A stretch of 64,000 nucleotides of DNA from Pedobacter sp. R20-19 (GCF_000708265.2 NZ_JCKI01000001.1:310001-374000), one strand, 5' to 3'; shown: positions 1 through 8,358, numbered from the stretch's first letter. Program-made: numbers and translations. The notes: generated by a model not told the origin, from the sequence alone.

Positions 1-1062
1 AAACGCAGTACCAATCAGATTTTAAATCGGTTGGAAAGTGTAGGAGCTGATTTAAATGCCTATACAACTAAAGAATATACCTGCGTTCATGCTTCCTTTT
101 TAAATCCCTATTTAGACCGGACACTAGATCTTTTTAACGATATTATCTTTCATTCCACCTTCCCCGAAGAGGAAATGGATAAAGAAAAGAGTGTAATTTT
201 AGATGAAATTGCTTCCTATTTAGACCAACCTGAAGAGGCCATTAATGATGATTTTGAAGATATGCTTTTTGCCGGTCATCCGCTAGGTAATAATATCTTA
301 GGCACTATTGATTCTGTTCAAAATTTCACTAGAGAAGATGTGATTGCTTTCAGGAAAGCAAACTACAGAACCAATGAAATCGTGGTGGCAGTGATCGGGA
401 ATTATAGTCTGAATAGTGTGGTTAATAAAGGCATTAAACACTTTGGAGATGTTGAAAAAAATATACCAGAAAAACACAGAACTAAACCAGACATTTTAAA
501 GCCAACCACAACCACCATATACAAACCGATTATGCAGGCGCACTGCATATTAGGAACACAAACTTATTCAACATACCAGGAAAAAAAGGTCGGATTAATG
601 CTGCTAAATAATTATTTTGGCGGTAATGGAATGAGTTCCGTATTAAACCTGCAAATCAGAGAAAAATATGGCATAGCCTATACCATCGAATCAAATTTTT
701 CACCACTTAGTGACACAGGAATCTTCTCCATCTATTTCGGAACAGATAAAGAAAAACAAGCAAAAGCTTTGTCTCTGATTTTTAAAGAAATAAAAAAACT
801 AAGAGAAAAGCCACTGAATGATCTTCAATTACAAAAAGCTAAAAACAAATTTATTGGTCAGATTGCTTTAGGAGAAGAAAATAGAATCGGATTAATCATT
901 TCAATGGCAAAAAGCTTAATTAATCATGATAAAATTGATTCGCTTGAAACGGTTTTTGAAAAAATAAATGCGGTAAATACCCGGCAAATTGCTGAAATCG
1001 CTGATGAGGTTTTAGACATAGAAAAGCTTAACATTTTTACTTTCTCGCCGATAGCGGAATAA
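1..1062 (+). CDS. M16 family zinc peptidase (insulinase/PqqL-like), 5' end cut by the window
   Basis: The reading frame is open from base 1 (KRSTNQILNRLESVGADLNAY...), so the gene starts outside the window and the TTG at 31 is not its start. The text matches the part of M16B peptidases that follows the HxxEH zinc motif: 'RLESVGADLNAYTTKEYT', then 'VILDEIASYLDQPEE', whose Glu is the expected third zinc ligand, then 'GHPLGNNILGT'. The second, inactive M16_C half follows ('GGNGMSSVLNLQIREKYGIAYTIES'). About 353 codons are present of the roughly 410 usual for a single-unit bacterial M16B protein. HxxEH itself must lie just upstream, so activity cannot be judged here. It ends 19 bases before a promoter-like box. 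The family call is firm; the substrate is unknown. Confidence 0.9.
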   Translation, partial: KRSTNQILNRLESVGADLNAYTTKEYTCVHASFLNPYLDRTLDLFNDIIFHSTFPEEEMDKEKSVILDEIASYLDQPEEAINDDFEDMLFAGHPLGNNILGTIDSVQNFTREDVIAFRKANYRTNEIVVAVIGNYSLNSVVNKGIKHFGDVEKNIPEKHRTKPDILKPTTTTIYKPIMQAHCILGTQTYSTYQEKKVGLMLLNNYFGGNGMSSVLNLQIREKYGIAYTIESNFSPLSDTGIFSIYFGTDKEKQAKALSLIFKEIKKLREKPLNDLQLQKAKNKFIGQIALGEENRIGLIISMAKSLINHDKIDSLETVFEKINAVNTRQIAEIADEVLDIEKLNIFTFSPIAE

Positions 1063-1081
1063 TTGTTATTTTTGTAAAAAA

Positions 1082-1089
1082 TACCTTTG
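1082..1089 (+). promoter_or_regulatory. Bacteroidota -7 promoter box upstream of def
   Basis: TACCTTTG matches the Bacteroidota -7 consensus TAnnTTTG exactly. A TTG at 1063-1065 lies 16 bases upstream as a weak -33 partner. Transcription would start near 1095 and run through a repeat element before def. Confidence 0.5.
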
Positions 1090-1105
1090 CAATGCTTGAT
1101 TTTTT

Positions 1106-1192
1106 CGTCATTGTGAGGCACAAAGCAATCCTTGTAACGATCGCCAGTTAACCCAGCGCATTGATTGCTTCGTACCTTACAATAGCGGACGA
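1106..1192. repeat. degenerate copy of intergenic repeat family A
   Basis: The left end CGTCATTGTGAGGCACAAAG and right end GATTGCTTCGTACCTTACAA are diverged copies of the arms of the perfect hairpin at 52032-52091. The spacer is longer here. It lies in the untranslated leader of def. An upstream reading frame through it would add a false N-terminal extension to Def. Confidence 0.65.
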
Positions 1193-1208
1193 CATAATAT
1201 ATTACATC

Positions 1209-1772
1209 ATGAAATTACCTATAGTTGCTTACGGAGATCCGATTTTAAAAAAGATCGCAACCGACATTGATAAAGATTACCCAGAATTAGAAAAGCTGAT
1301 CAGCGACATGTTCGATACCATGTATTACGCAAATGGTGTTGGCTTGGCTGCACCACAAATTGGTTTACCCATCCGTTTATTTATTGTAGACATTAGTGAA
1401 GACGAAGAAGATGGAACTCCAGGTTATAAAAAGGTATTCATTAACGCTAAAATTCTAGAAGAAACCGGCGAGGCTTGGTTGTTTAATGAAGGCTGTTTGA
1501 GCATTCCTGATATTCGTGAAAATGTATCACGCAAACCAAACATTAAGGTAACTTACCTGGACGAAAACTTTATAGAACATACCGATGATGTAGATGGAAT
1601 GCCAGCCCGTGTCATCCAGCATGAGTATGATCATATTGAAGGCAAATTATTCACTGATAAAATAAGTGTCCTGCGCAAAACCATGTTAAAAAGCAAGCTG
1701 GATGCCATTTCAAAAGGGAATATCAAAACTGATTATAAAATGAAGTTCTTAAATAAGAGCAAAAAAAGATAG
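1209..1772 (+). CDS. def: peptide deformylase
   Basis: Removes the N-formyl group from the initiator methionine of new proteins in the cytoplasm. All three family motifs are present: GVGLAAPQIG (residues 43-52), EGCLS with metal ligand Cys96, and HEYDH with His138, His142 and the catalytic Glu139. At 187 aa it is a normal bacterial length. The reading frame is open back to a TTG at 1161, but that part translates the repeat element. The ATG at 1209 gives MKLPIVAYGDPILKK, the usual N-terminus, so I chose it. It is a single gene ended by the hairpin at 1791-1814. Confidence 0.97.
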   Translation: MKLPIVAYGDPILKKIATDIDKDYPELEKLISDMFDTMYYANGVGLAAPQIGLPIRLFIVDISEDEEDGTPGYKKVFINAKILEETGEAWLFNEGCLSIPDIRENVSRKPNIKVTYLDENFIEHTDDVDGMPARVIQHEYDHIEGKLFTDKISVLRKTMLKSKLDAISKGNIKTDYKMKFLNKSKKR

Positions 1773-1790
1773 ATTTTATTCAAATATAAG

Positions 1791-1814
1791 AGGGAAAATG
1801 GAAACGTTTTCCCT
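1791..1814 (+). terminator. intrinsic terminator of def
   Basis: AGGGAAAA pairs with TTTTCCCT across an 8-base loop and is followed by TCTTTATTTAT. It lies 18 bases after the def stop codon. Confidence 0.65.
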
Positions 1815-1825
1815 TCTTTATTTAT

Positions 1826-1904
1826 CGTTATTGCCGAGGAATGAAGTAATCCCAATCACAAAACAGATTGCTTCGTCAGCTGAAAAAGCCTGCTCGAAAT
1901 GACG
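1826..1904. repeat. degenerate copy of intergenic repeat family A
   Basis: CGTTATTGCCGAGGAATGAAG on the left and GATTGCTTCGTCAGC then GAAATGACG on the right resemble the arms of the 52032-52091 hairpin with many substitutions. Just downstream the 11-mer GACTCCAGACT occurs twice (1927-1937 and 1948-1958). Confidence 0.5.
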
Positions 1905-1957
1905 ACGCTTTGGGTTGAATGCCCAAGACTCCAGACTCCGAACTAGAGACTCCAGAC

Positions 1958-2596
1958 TTAATTCTCACTTCGCTTCTTATCGCCGTCAAAAATCTGTTGC
2001 ATCAATTTACCCCAGGCAAAAGGATTTAATAAAGGATTGGTTTGTACCATGTTTTTATTAACCATCCTATCGAAGTTGTATCGATAATTCTGACTGCTTA
2101 TTTCCTGTCCATCACGAGGTAAAGTCTGGATCAAACCATCTATCGATGAACGGGAGAGATTCTTTTTGGCAATCGCCATATCATCATCAGCCAGTTTCAT
2201 GGATAAAAATTCACGCGTAAATTCTTCTGTAGTTGCCCACGGAAAAACGCGAACAGAGGGTAAATCAATTACGTTGGATTTTAACTTAACCATAATCGTA
2301 TACTTACTGTCTGGTGTACCTTCCGGAATTACAGTAGAGAATTTTTTATAGCCAATTGCAGTGAATAAAATGGTATCACCAGGATTAACAATAAAGGTAA
2401 AATAACCACGATAATCTGCGGCAACACGTTTACTGTTTGCCGATAGGTTGGTAATGGTTACGTAAGGGATTACATTTGAACTATCGATATCTGAAATAAT
2501 TCCTGAAAATTGGATAAGCTTTTCCCTGGCCGGCTTCTGTTGTGCAAAACTGGCAAAGGAAAAAAATAAGCAAATTAGGGTAACACAATATCTCAT
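1958..2596 (-). CDS. secreted protein with a carboxypeptidase-regulatory-like domain, function unknown
   Basis: A 212-aa protein with a clear signal peptide (residues 1-19, ending ASFAQQ). Residues about 28-100 look like the carboxypeptidase D regulatory-like beta-sandwich common in Bacteroidota envelope proteins: 'FSGIISDIDSSNVIPYVTITN' then 'YRGYFTFIVNPGDTILFTAIGY'. The C-terminal half has no domain I recognise. There is no TonB plug or barrel, so it is not a SusC-type receptor. The start codon lies 5 bases after an exact TACTTTTG box, so the message may be almost leaderless. It is probably periplasmic or at the outer membrane. The domain call is fairly safe; the role is unknown. Confidence 0.75.
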   Translation of the reverse strand: MRYCVTLICLFFSFASFAQQKPAREKLIQFSGIISDIDSSNVIPYVTITNLSANSKRVAADYRGYFTFIVNPGDTILFTAIGYKKFSTVIPEGTPDSKYTIMVKLKSNVIDLPSVRVFPWATTEEFTREFLSMKLADDDMAIAKKNLSRSSIDGLIQTLPRDGQEISSQNYRYNFDRMVNKNMVQTNPLLNPFAWGKLMQQIFDGDKKRSEN

Positions 2597-2601
2597 TGAG
2601 A

Positions 2602-2609
2602 CAAAAGTA
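2602..2609 (-). promoter_or_regulatory. -7 promoter box close to the start of the 1958-2596 gene
   Basis: On the minus strand TACTTTTG (TAnnTTTG) is followed by TCTCA and then ATG. A 5-base gap puts the expected transcription start at or next to the start codon. Confidence 0.5.
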
Positions 2610-2648
2610 ATTTTAATAACAAAACTTCCTTGTTAAATATTGTTAAAG

Positions 2649-2894
2649 CTAATCTTGCTCTGCCATGTTTACGGCAACTACTGAAGTAATTTGAGGTACA
2701 GCTTTCATAATGGCTTGTTCAATACCCGATTTCATCGTCATAAAACTCATTGGGCATGAGCCACAGTTGCCCAATAACTTAAGCTTTACTGTACCATCAG
2801 CTGTAATTTCTTCAACAGAAACATCACCTCCATCAGCCTTTAAATATGGCCTGATAGTTTCCAATGCCTGTTCTACTTGTTCTGTTAAATTCAT
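2649..2894 (-). CDS. NifU-like Fe-S scaffold/carrier protein (Nfu domain only)
   Basis: An 81-aa stand-alone Nfu domain that carries a 4Fe-4S cluster to target proteins. The core 'IRPYLKADGGDVSVEEI' and the cluster motif CGSC (Cys44, Cys47) in 'LLGNCGSCPMSFMTMKSGIE' are intact. It lacks the A-type domain of E. coli NfuA, so it is the short form. It lies 34 bases downstream of the Mrp-like ATPase gene on the same strand, and both act in Fe-S delivery, so they probably form one operon. Identity is certain at family level; I give no symbol because several Nfu paralogues can coexist. Confidence 0.93.
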   Translation of the reverse strand: MNLTEQVEQALETIRPYLKADGGDVSVEEITADGTVKLKLLGNCGSCPMSFMTMKSGIEQAIMKAVPQITSVVAVNMAEQD

Positions 2895-2928
2895 TATTGG
2901 TTTTTTAAAATATAAAAATAGTAATTTT

Positions 2929-4005
2929 TTAGCACTTCACCATTTGTGCATTATTGATGGATATCTGCTGTGCAATTTTACTTGCGATATTTCCAAAGAT
3001 AACATCAAGCAAAGGATTTTGGTTTAGTGCTACTGGTTTCCCGTTATCTCCTGCCTCAGAAATACTTTGAATAATTGGAATTTCGCCTAAAAACGGCACA
3101 TCAAATCGCTCTGCGAGTTTAGTTCCGCCACCTTTACCGAAGATATAATATTTATTATCAGGTAATTCTTCAGGTGTAAAATAAGACATGTTTTCCACTA
3201 CACCTAATATTGGAATATTAATCCCGGGCATCTGGAACATGGCAAGCCCTTTATGTGTATCGGCTAATGCAACCTGCTGAGGCGTGGTAACTACAACCGC
3301 CCCCGATATAGGGAAACTTTGTGTAATGGTAATGTGAATATCTCCGGTACCGGGAGGAAGATCTACAATTAAATAATCGAGTTCTCCCCAATTGGTATCA
3401 TTAAAAAGTTGTTTTACAGCATTTGAAGCCATTGGCCCTCGCCAAGGCACTGGCTGACCAGGATCTGCGAAAAACCCAAGGGATAAAACCTTAATGCCAT
3501 ATTTCTCAATAGGAATGATTTTTGTTTTTCCATCTGCCATTTCTTCAGCACCTGGTTTGGCATCAACTAAATCAAACATGGTTGGTACTGAGGGGCCATA
3601 AATATCAGCATCAATTAACCCCACCTTGGCACCATCTTTAGCCAATACCACAGCCAGATTACTGGATACCGTAGATTTACCCACACCCCCTTTGCCTGAT
3701 GAAACCAAAATAATATTTTTGATGTTATCCAGTGAAGATGAATTTACAGGCTGAGTGACTCTTGAAGTAACATTAATACTGATTTCAGCGGTGGCTGAAA
3801 CGAAGTGTTTAATGGCGTTGGTACATGCGTTTTTAAGCATTTCCTTCATCGGGCAGGCCGGTGTAGTAAGCTCTAACGTAAAACTTATATGCTGATCAGT
3901 AATTTTTAAATCCTTAATCATGTTTAAGGTGACCAAATCTTTTTTAAGATCAGGATCTTCTACATTCTTAAGTGCATCTAAAACTTGTTGCGGGGTAATT
4001 TGCAT
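2929..4005 (-). CDS. mrp: Mrp/NBP35 family Fe-S carrier ATPase
   Basis: A P-loop ATPase that loads Fe-S clusters onto client proteins in the cytoplasm. Residues 1-80 form the N-terminal MIP18/DUF59 domain ('VEDPDLKKDLVTLNMI'). The deviant Walker A is SGKGGVGKST (residues 103-112), followed by 'LIDADIYGPSVPTMF' and 'DYLIVDLPPGTGDIH'. At 358 aa it is full length. The C-terminal CxxC pair that bridges the cluster in many Mrp/ApbC proteins is absent: the position reads YFTPEELPDNKYY. Cysteines remain at 51, 61 and 358. It is followed by the Nfu gene, which has its own CxxC. Preceded by an exact TAATTTTG promoter box. Confidence 0.93.
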   Translation of the reverse strand: MQITPQQVLDALKNVEDPDLKKDLVTLNMIKDLKITDQHISFTLELTTPACPMKEMLKNACTNAIKHFVSATAEISINVTSRVTQPVNSSSLDNIKNIILVSSGKGGVGKSTVSSNLAVVLAKDGAKVGLIDADIYGPSVPTMFDLVDAKPGAEEMADGKTKIIPIEKYGIKVLSLGFFADPGQPVPWRGPMASNAVKQLFNDTNWGELDYLIVDLPPGTGDIHITITQSFPISGAVVVTTPQQVALADTHKGLAMFQMPGINIPILGVVENMSYFTPEELPDNKYYIFGKGGGTKLAERFDVPFLGEIPIIQSISEAGDNGKPVALNQNPLLDVIFGNIASKIAQQISINNAQMVKC

Positions 4006-4021
4006 TGTATTAATTTAAATT

Positions 4022-4029
4022 CAAAATTA
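4022..4029 (-). promoter_or_regulatory. -7 promoter box upstream of mrp
   Basis: TAATTTTG on the minus strand matches TAnnTTTG exactly, 16 bases before the mrp ATG. It would drive mrp and the Nfu gene. Confidence 0.5.
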
Positions 4030-4136
4030 ACAAAACATCGCTACATATACTTTTATTTAGGCTTTTAAACTGTAATTTTAACACGAAATAAACATTTAAT
4101 TGTTACGTTTAAGCAATTAACCATTTTTACGACTAT

Positions 4137-6284
4137 ATGCAAATACCAAAAATCAAGATCCCCAAAAAATATTTAAAAATCGGAGCCTGGGTTTTAGGTG
4201 TTTTTTTAATTGTTTGTATTTCTTTAGGAGCTGTTGCCTATTCGAAACGAGAGGCCTTGTTAAAGAAAATGGTGGCTAAGGCAATAGCGAAGGCAGATAA
4301 AGATTACGGACTGGAAGTGAAGATCGGCTCTGCCGGATTTACAGGTTTGAGCACCGTAAAAATGACCGCTATTTCTGTAGTTCCAAAAGAACGGGATACC
4401 CTTTCCAACATTGGAGAATTGAGCATTGGTGTGAAGTTATTTCCACTAATCTTTGGAAATGTTAAACTATCTGAGGTAGAAATGAGAGATGGCTTTGTTA
4501 GTGTTGTCTTGAAAGATTCTACGACAAACATCGATTTTATTTTAAAAAGGAAGAAAAAGGATAGCACAGAAAATAAAGGAAAATCAAATCTGGCAGAAAT
4601 TGCCAACAACATCCTTAATCAGGTTTTATATAAAATTCCTGATGACATGGATGTGAAAAATATGGTTTTTAAGTTTAATGATCATGATACAGCGAAACTT
4701 AGTTTTGCAACGGTTGCTGTAATTGATGGTGGTGACTTAAAATCGACCATTAACGTTAACAATGGAGAATCTACCTGGCATATTGATGGCTATGTAAATC
4801 CGGGCAGCAAAGAATTAAGCTTCACGGCCTATGCAGATGGAAAAAAACTTGAATTGCCTTATCTCAATAATAAGCTTCATGCCAAGCTAAGTTTTGATAC
4901 CCTGCAAACAGAGCTAAAAAATGCAAAATACAGTGGCAGTGATTACAAAATATCTGGTTCATGGTCTGTTAAAAATATGCTAATTAACCAGCCTAGAATT
5001 GCCTCCAATGATATTATTGTTCAAAGTGCAAAATTAGATGCTGATATTTTGGTAGGCCCGAACTACATCGCCTTAGATAGCAGTTCTACAGCTTATTTAA
5101 GAAATGCAGAAATACATCCTTTTATTAAATATACCTTAGGAAAAAATAAAATTTACGAACTCAAACTCAATGCTCCCGAACAGGATGCACAATCTGTTCT
5201 GAATGCTTTTCCTCAAGGTTTATTTGAATCTCTGGAAGGTTTAAAGGTTCAGGGAAAGGTAAAATACAACCTTAATTTTTATCTGGACACTAAAATACCG
5301 GATAGCGTTCGCTTTAATTCAACATTAACCCCTGTTGATTTTAAAATTACGAAGTGGGGCAAAACAGATCTGCAAAAAATTAATAGCCCATTTGTTTACA
5401 CACCTTATGAATATGGTAAACCCATGCGTGATATCACCATCGGCCCAGCTAACCATAACTTTACACCATTAAATCAGATTTCAAAAAACTTTATCAATGC
5501 TGTGCTAACTGCAGAAGATCCATCCTTCTTTACCCATAATGGTTTTGTTGAAGAATCAATCCGAAAATCAATTGCCGTAAATTATAAGGAAAAGAAATTT
5601 AAACGGGGCGGAAGTACCATCAGCATGCAGTTGGTTAAAAACGTTTACCTCAGTCGCCAGAAAACATTGGCCCGGAAAGCTGAAGAAATTCTCATTGTAT
5701 GGCTTATCGAACATAATCACCTGGTGAGCAAGAACAGAATGCTGGAAGTTTATTTCAACATCATGGAACTTGGAAAAAACATTTACGGCATTGGCGAAGC
5801 ATCAAGATATTACTTTGGCAAGCAACCTGCTGATTTAACTATTGGCGACGGATTATTTTTAGCCAGTATTGTTCCAAAACCTAAAGCAGCAATGTACAAG
5901 TTTATGGCTGGCGGTGGCCTGAAACCTTATATGTTTAACTATTTTAGATTTATGGGAAACATTATGGCCAGACGAGGTTTAACACCTGCTGATACTTCTG
6001 GTTATGGATTTTATAATGTTCGCTTAAGAGAAGGTTTACGTCAGTACCTGGCACCAGACACTTCCGCCGTGGATACCTCAGCATTTGATGGCGATGATGA
6101 TGAAGGAATGCCACCTGTAATTATGCAGGATAATAATAAAAACCTTTTCGATCGTATTTTTGGCGGGCGTAAGAATGACACCTCAAGTGTTAAAACTGCT
6201 GACACTACAAAAACAAAAAAACAATTGAGACAGGAGCGGAGAGAACAGCGAAGACGAGAAAAAGAGCTGGAAAAAGGACTTTAA
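4137..6284 (+). CDS. AsmA-like domain fused to a peptidoglycan glycosyltransferase (GT51)
   Basis: A 715-aa inner-membrane protein. Residues 17-33 form one membrane segment. Residues 35 to about 400 read as an AsmA-like periplasmic region ('KMVAKAIAKADKDYGLEVKIG', 'LSIGVKLFPLIFGNVKLSEV'). From about 440 comes a GT51 glycan polymerase with its motifs in order: AEDPSFFTHNGF (near 460), RGGSTISMQLVKNVYLSR (near 490), RKAEEILIVWLIEH, then KNRMLEVYFNIMELG and YYFGK. No penicillin-binding transpeptidase domain follows, so it is a monofunctional polymerase of lipid II. The tail after about 640 is charged and low-complexity (KKQLRQERREQRRREKELEK). The pairing with AsmA suggests handling of lipid-linked substrate, which is inference. 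Confidence 0.88.
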   Translation: MQIPKIKIPKKYLKIGAWVLGVFLIVCISLGAVAYSKREALLKKMVAKAIAKADKDYGLEVKIGSAGFTGLSTVKMTAISVVPKERDTLSNIGELSIGVKLFPLIFGNVKLSEVEMRDGFVSVVLKDSTTNIDFILKRKKKDSTENKGKSNLAEIANNILNQVLYKIPDDMDVKNMVFKFNDHDTAKLSFATVAVIDGGDLKSTINVNNGESTWHIDGYVNPGSKELSFTAYADGKKLELPYLNNKLHAKLSFDTLQTELKNAKYSGSDYKISGSWSVKNMLINQPRIASNDIIVQSAKLDADILVGPNYIALDSSSTAYLRNAEIHPFIKYTLGKNKIYELKLNAPEQDAQSVLNAFPQGLFESLEGLKVQGKVKYNLNFYLDTKIPDSVRFNSTLTPVDFKITKWGKTDLQKINSPFVYTPYEYGKPMRDITIGPANHNFTPLNQISKNFINAVLTAEDPSFFTHNGFVEESIRKSIAVNYKEKKFKRGGSTISMQLVKNVYLSRQKTLARKAEEILIVWLIEHNHLVSKNRMLEVYFNIMELGKNIYGIGEASRYYFGKQPADLTIGDGLFLASIVPKPKAAMYKFMAGGGLKPYMFNYFRFMGNIMARRGLTPADTSGYGFYNVRLREGLRQYLAPDTSAVDTSAFDGDDDEGMPPVIMQDNNKNLFDRIFGGRKNDTSSVKTADTTKTKKQLRQERREQRRREKELEKGL

Positions 6285-6341
6285 AAGTTTTCAGCTAAGA
6301 AATGAATCGTCCAACATTACATTAAACATTACAAAAAAAGA

Positions 6342-6884
6342 ATGCACAAAATACAGGTAGAGGATAAAGAATTTGAGATCTTTTTAGAGAATGATACCAT
6401 TAATAAAAGAATCCGATTAATGGGCATTCAAATGAATGTGGATTATGAAAACAAATGTCCGTTATTTATCGGTGTACTAAACGGGAGTTTCTTATTCATG
6501 GCCGATCTCATCAAAGAAGTTAATATCCCATGTGAGGTGGCATTTATGCGTGTGGCATCTTATGAAGGTACTTCCAGTTCTGGTCAGGTAAAAGAATTAA
6601 TTGGCTTACCAGCTAATATTAAAGACAGAGATATCATTATAGTTGAAGATATTGTAGATACGGGATTAACACTCACACATATTCTAAAAACCATCAAGGA
6701 GAAAAATCCAGCATCAGTTAAAGTTGCATCTCTTTTACTCAAACCAACAGCCTTAAAATATGAAATTGAGGATCTGGCTTATATTGGGTTTGAAATTCCA
6801 AATGAATTTGTTGTAGGTTATGGATTAGATTATAATGGCTTGGGAAGAAACCTGATAGATATCTACAGAGCAACTGAGGCATAA
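6342..6884 (+). CDS. hpt: hypoxanthine phosphoribosyltransferase
   Basis: Salvages hypoxanthine (and usually guanine) to IMP/GMP using PRPP in the cytoplasm. The PRPP-binding motif is intact in 'DIIIVEDIVDTGLTLTHIL' (about residues 96-114). 'GVLNGSFLFMADLIKEV' provides the PPi loop, and the 'SYEGTSSSGQVKEL' flexible loop is present. At 180 aa it is typical for bacterial HPRT. It starts 57 bases after the GT51 gene on the same strand and 54 bases before psd, so it could be co-transcribed with either. The exact base preference (hypoxanthine, guanine or both) cannot be read from sequence. Confidence 0.95.
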   Translation: MHKIQVEDKEFEIFLENDTINKRIRLMGIQMNVDYENKCPLFIGVLNGSFLFMADLIKEVNIPCEVAFMRVASYEGTSSSGQVKELIGLPANIKDRDIIIVEDIVDTGLTLTHILKTIKEKNPASVKVASLLLKPTALKYEIEDLAYIGFEIPNEFVVGYGLDYNGLGRNLIDIYRATEA

Positions 6885-6938
6885 TTTTTAAATGGGATTA
6901 ATTTATTTTTTGCACCTTTGCCCAATAATTTTAACACC

Positions 6939-7598
6939 ATGACCATACATAAGGAAGGTTATACCACAATAGCCATAACCATTTTACTCATTTTCGTGAT
7001 CAATGCCGTTGTTGATTATAAATACTACGACATCACTTGGTTGAGATGGTTTATCTATATTTTCTCAGCAGCATTATTTCTGATTGTGCTTCAGTTTTTT
7101 CGCAACCCAAGCCGGAGTTTTTCTAATGGCGAAAATCTGGTTATTTGCCCTGCAGATGGAAAAGTTGTAGTAATTGAAGAGACAGAAGAAGGTGAATATT
7201 TCAAAGATAAAAGATTACAGGTGTCGATTTTTATGTCTCCCGTAAACGTGCATATTAACCGAAATCCTATTTCAGGTGTGGTTAAGTTTTTTAAATACCA
7301 TCCAGGTAAATATTTAGCCGCCTGGAACCCTAAATCTTCAACAGAAAATGAACGCACCACTACTGTGGTTGAACATAAAAATGGTACTTCTGTTTTGTTC
7401 CGCCAAATTGCAGGCGCTTTGGCCCGTAGAATTGTTTGGTATGTAAAAGAAGGAGATCAGGTTGTACAGACGGAGCAATTTGGTTTTATTAAATTTGGAT
7501 CGAGAGTGGATGTTTTCTTACCCGTTGGAACCAAAGTGAATGTTGAACTTAACCAGGTAGTAAAAGGTGGTATTACCACGCTTGCGACACTAAGTTAA
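6939..7598 (+). CDS. psd: phosphatidylserine decarboxylase (short, archaeal-type family)
   Basis: Converts phosphatidylserine to phosphatidylethanolamine at the inner membrane. The protein has two N-terminal membrane segments (about residues 10-27 and 35-53), then the decarboxylase core with 'VICPADGKVV', 'VSIFMSPVNVHINRNP' and the self-cleavage site Gly-Ser in 'FIKFGSRVDVF', where the Ser becomes the pyruvoyl cofactor. At 219 aa it belongs to the short class that uses a bare GS, not the LGST of E. coli Psd. I use the ATG at 6939; the frame is open to a TTG at 6918 that overlaps a CACCTTTG promoter-like stretch. A strong terminator follows at 7616-7653. Confidence 0.93.
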   Translation: MTIHKEGYTTIAITILLIFVINAVVDYKYYDITWLRWFIYIFSAALFLIVLQFFRNPSRSFSNGENLVICPADGKVVVIEETEEGEYFKDKRLQVSIFMSPVNVHINRNPISGVVKFFKYHPGKYLAAWNPKSSTENERTTTVVEHKNGTSVLFRQIAGALARRIVWYVKEGDQVVQTEQFGFIKFGSRVDVFLPVGTKVNVELNQVVKGGITTLATLS

Positions 7599-7615
7599 GA
7601 CATATAATAGCTATA

Positions 7616-7653
7616 AAGAAAGCCGATTTAGTTTATGCTAAGTCGGCTTTCTT
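7616..7653 (+). terminator. strong intrinsic terminator after psd
   Basis: A 16-bp stem with one G-U pair: AAGAAAGCCGATTTAG pairs with CTAAGTCGGCTTTCTT around loop TTTATG, followed by ATTTATTT. It closes the run from the GT51 gene to psd. Confidence 0.85.
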
Positions 7654-7799
7654 ATTTATTTAAATATCTGAGCGGTGGTTTATATCTCTTTAGGATATTC
7701 TATATAATAAATTTTAGTCGTCATTAGCGTTTAATGCAGTTATTGTTTACAGAGTCTTAATACACGAACTATGAACGGTCGTCCTCCTGAACTTATTTC

Positions 7800-8104
7800 T
7801 CAGGATTTATCTAACTCCAAACTTTCAAAAAGATCATCCCAAAAGTAATTTTCAGATTGAATTAGCTTAATCTTCCATTCCCGTTTCCAGTTCTTCAACT
7901 GTTTTCTCTAGGCCAATCTCTTCTGTTATAATCGAAAACTATTCATAGTATATGTTTATTACAACCGTATTTAGCCGTAAAAGAGTAAGGATATTTCTTT
8001 TCGTGGTTCTCGATAATTTAATTGTAGAGGTCTGAAGTGACACCAATGTATAGAACAGTGTTGTTAAAGTTCGTTAAAACGTACACACAGCCACCTCTTT
8101 CCAT
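7800..8104 (-). pseudogene. decayed GIY-YIG nuclease family gene
   Basis: On the minus strand an ATG at 8104 opens MERGGCVYVLTNFNNTVLYIG followed by VTSDLYN, a TAA stop, then IIENHEKKYPYSFTAKYG, and a TGA after CNKHIL. One base later in frame comes FSIITEEIGLEK, and after a further one-base shift in an A-run comes RKQLKNWKREWKIKLIQSEN, then YFWDDL, stopping at 7802-7800. Together these read as a whole ~100-aa GIY-YIG protein (UPF0213/YhbQ-like) with two in-frame stops and two single-base insertions; the 305-base span agrees with a net +2. The last few bases overlap a fragment of repeat family B. It is almost certainly non-functional. Confidence 0.85.
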
Positions 8105-8158
8105 ATTTTGTTTTCATTGAAGATATGGATTTGTTATGATTTGTCAAATGATTAATAA

Positions 8159-8302
8159 GGTCCTGAATCAAGTTCAGGATGACCTGGTAGCTATAGCGAT
8201 TGTTTATAGACAGTGCTTAATGCGGTAGCTATAGTGATCATTGCCTGAATGCATTTCAGAGTCTATTTTACAGAAAAGATGCTGAAATAAATTCAGCATG
8301 AG
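8159..8302. repeat. cluster of partial family B repeats in a gene-free stretch
   Basis: The 760-base interval between psd and the MscS gene holds the psd terminator, the GIY-YIG remnant and this cluster. GGTCCTGAATCAAGTTCAGG-ATGACC at 8159-8184 and GATGCTGAAATAAATTCAGC-ATGAGG at 8278-8302 are single half-elements of family B (complete copy at 12081-12142). Between them the 15-mer GGTAGCTATAGCGAT (8186-8200) recurs with one change at 8224-8238. No coding potential is seen in this part. Confidence 0.6.
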
Positions 8303-8358
8303 GATCGCCCTAAGCGAATTAGTTAAATTAATAAATCGACTCGAGGTTTATAAGCAAT

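Noticed and set aside
1161-1208. 16-codon upstream extension of def from a TTG
   Set aside because: It is the right arm of a worn repeat, and peptide deformylases start with MKLPIVAYGDP-like text.
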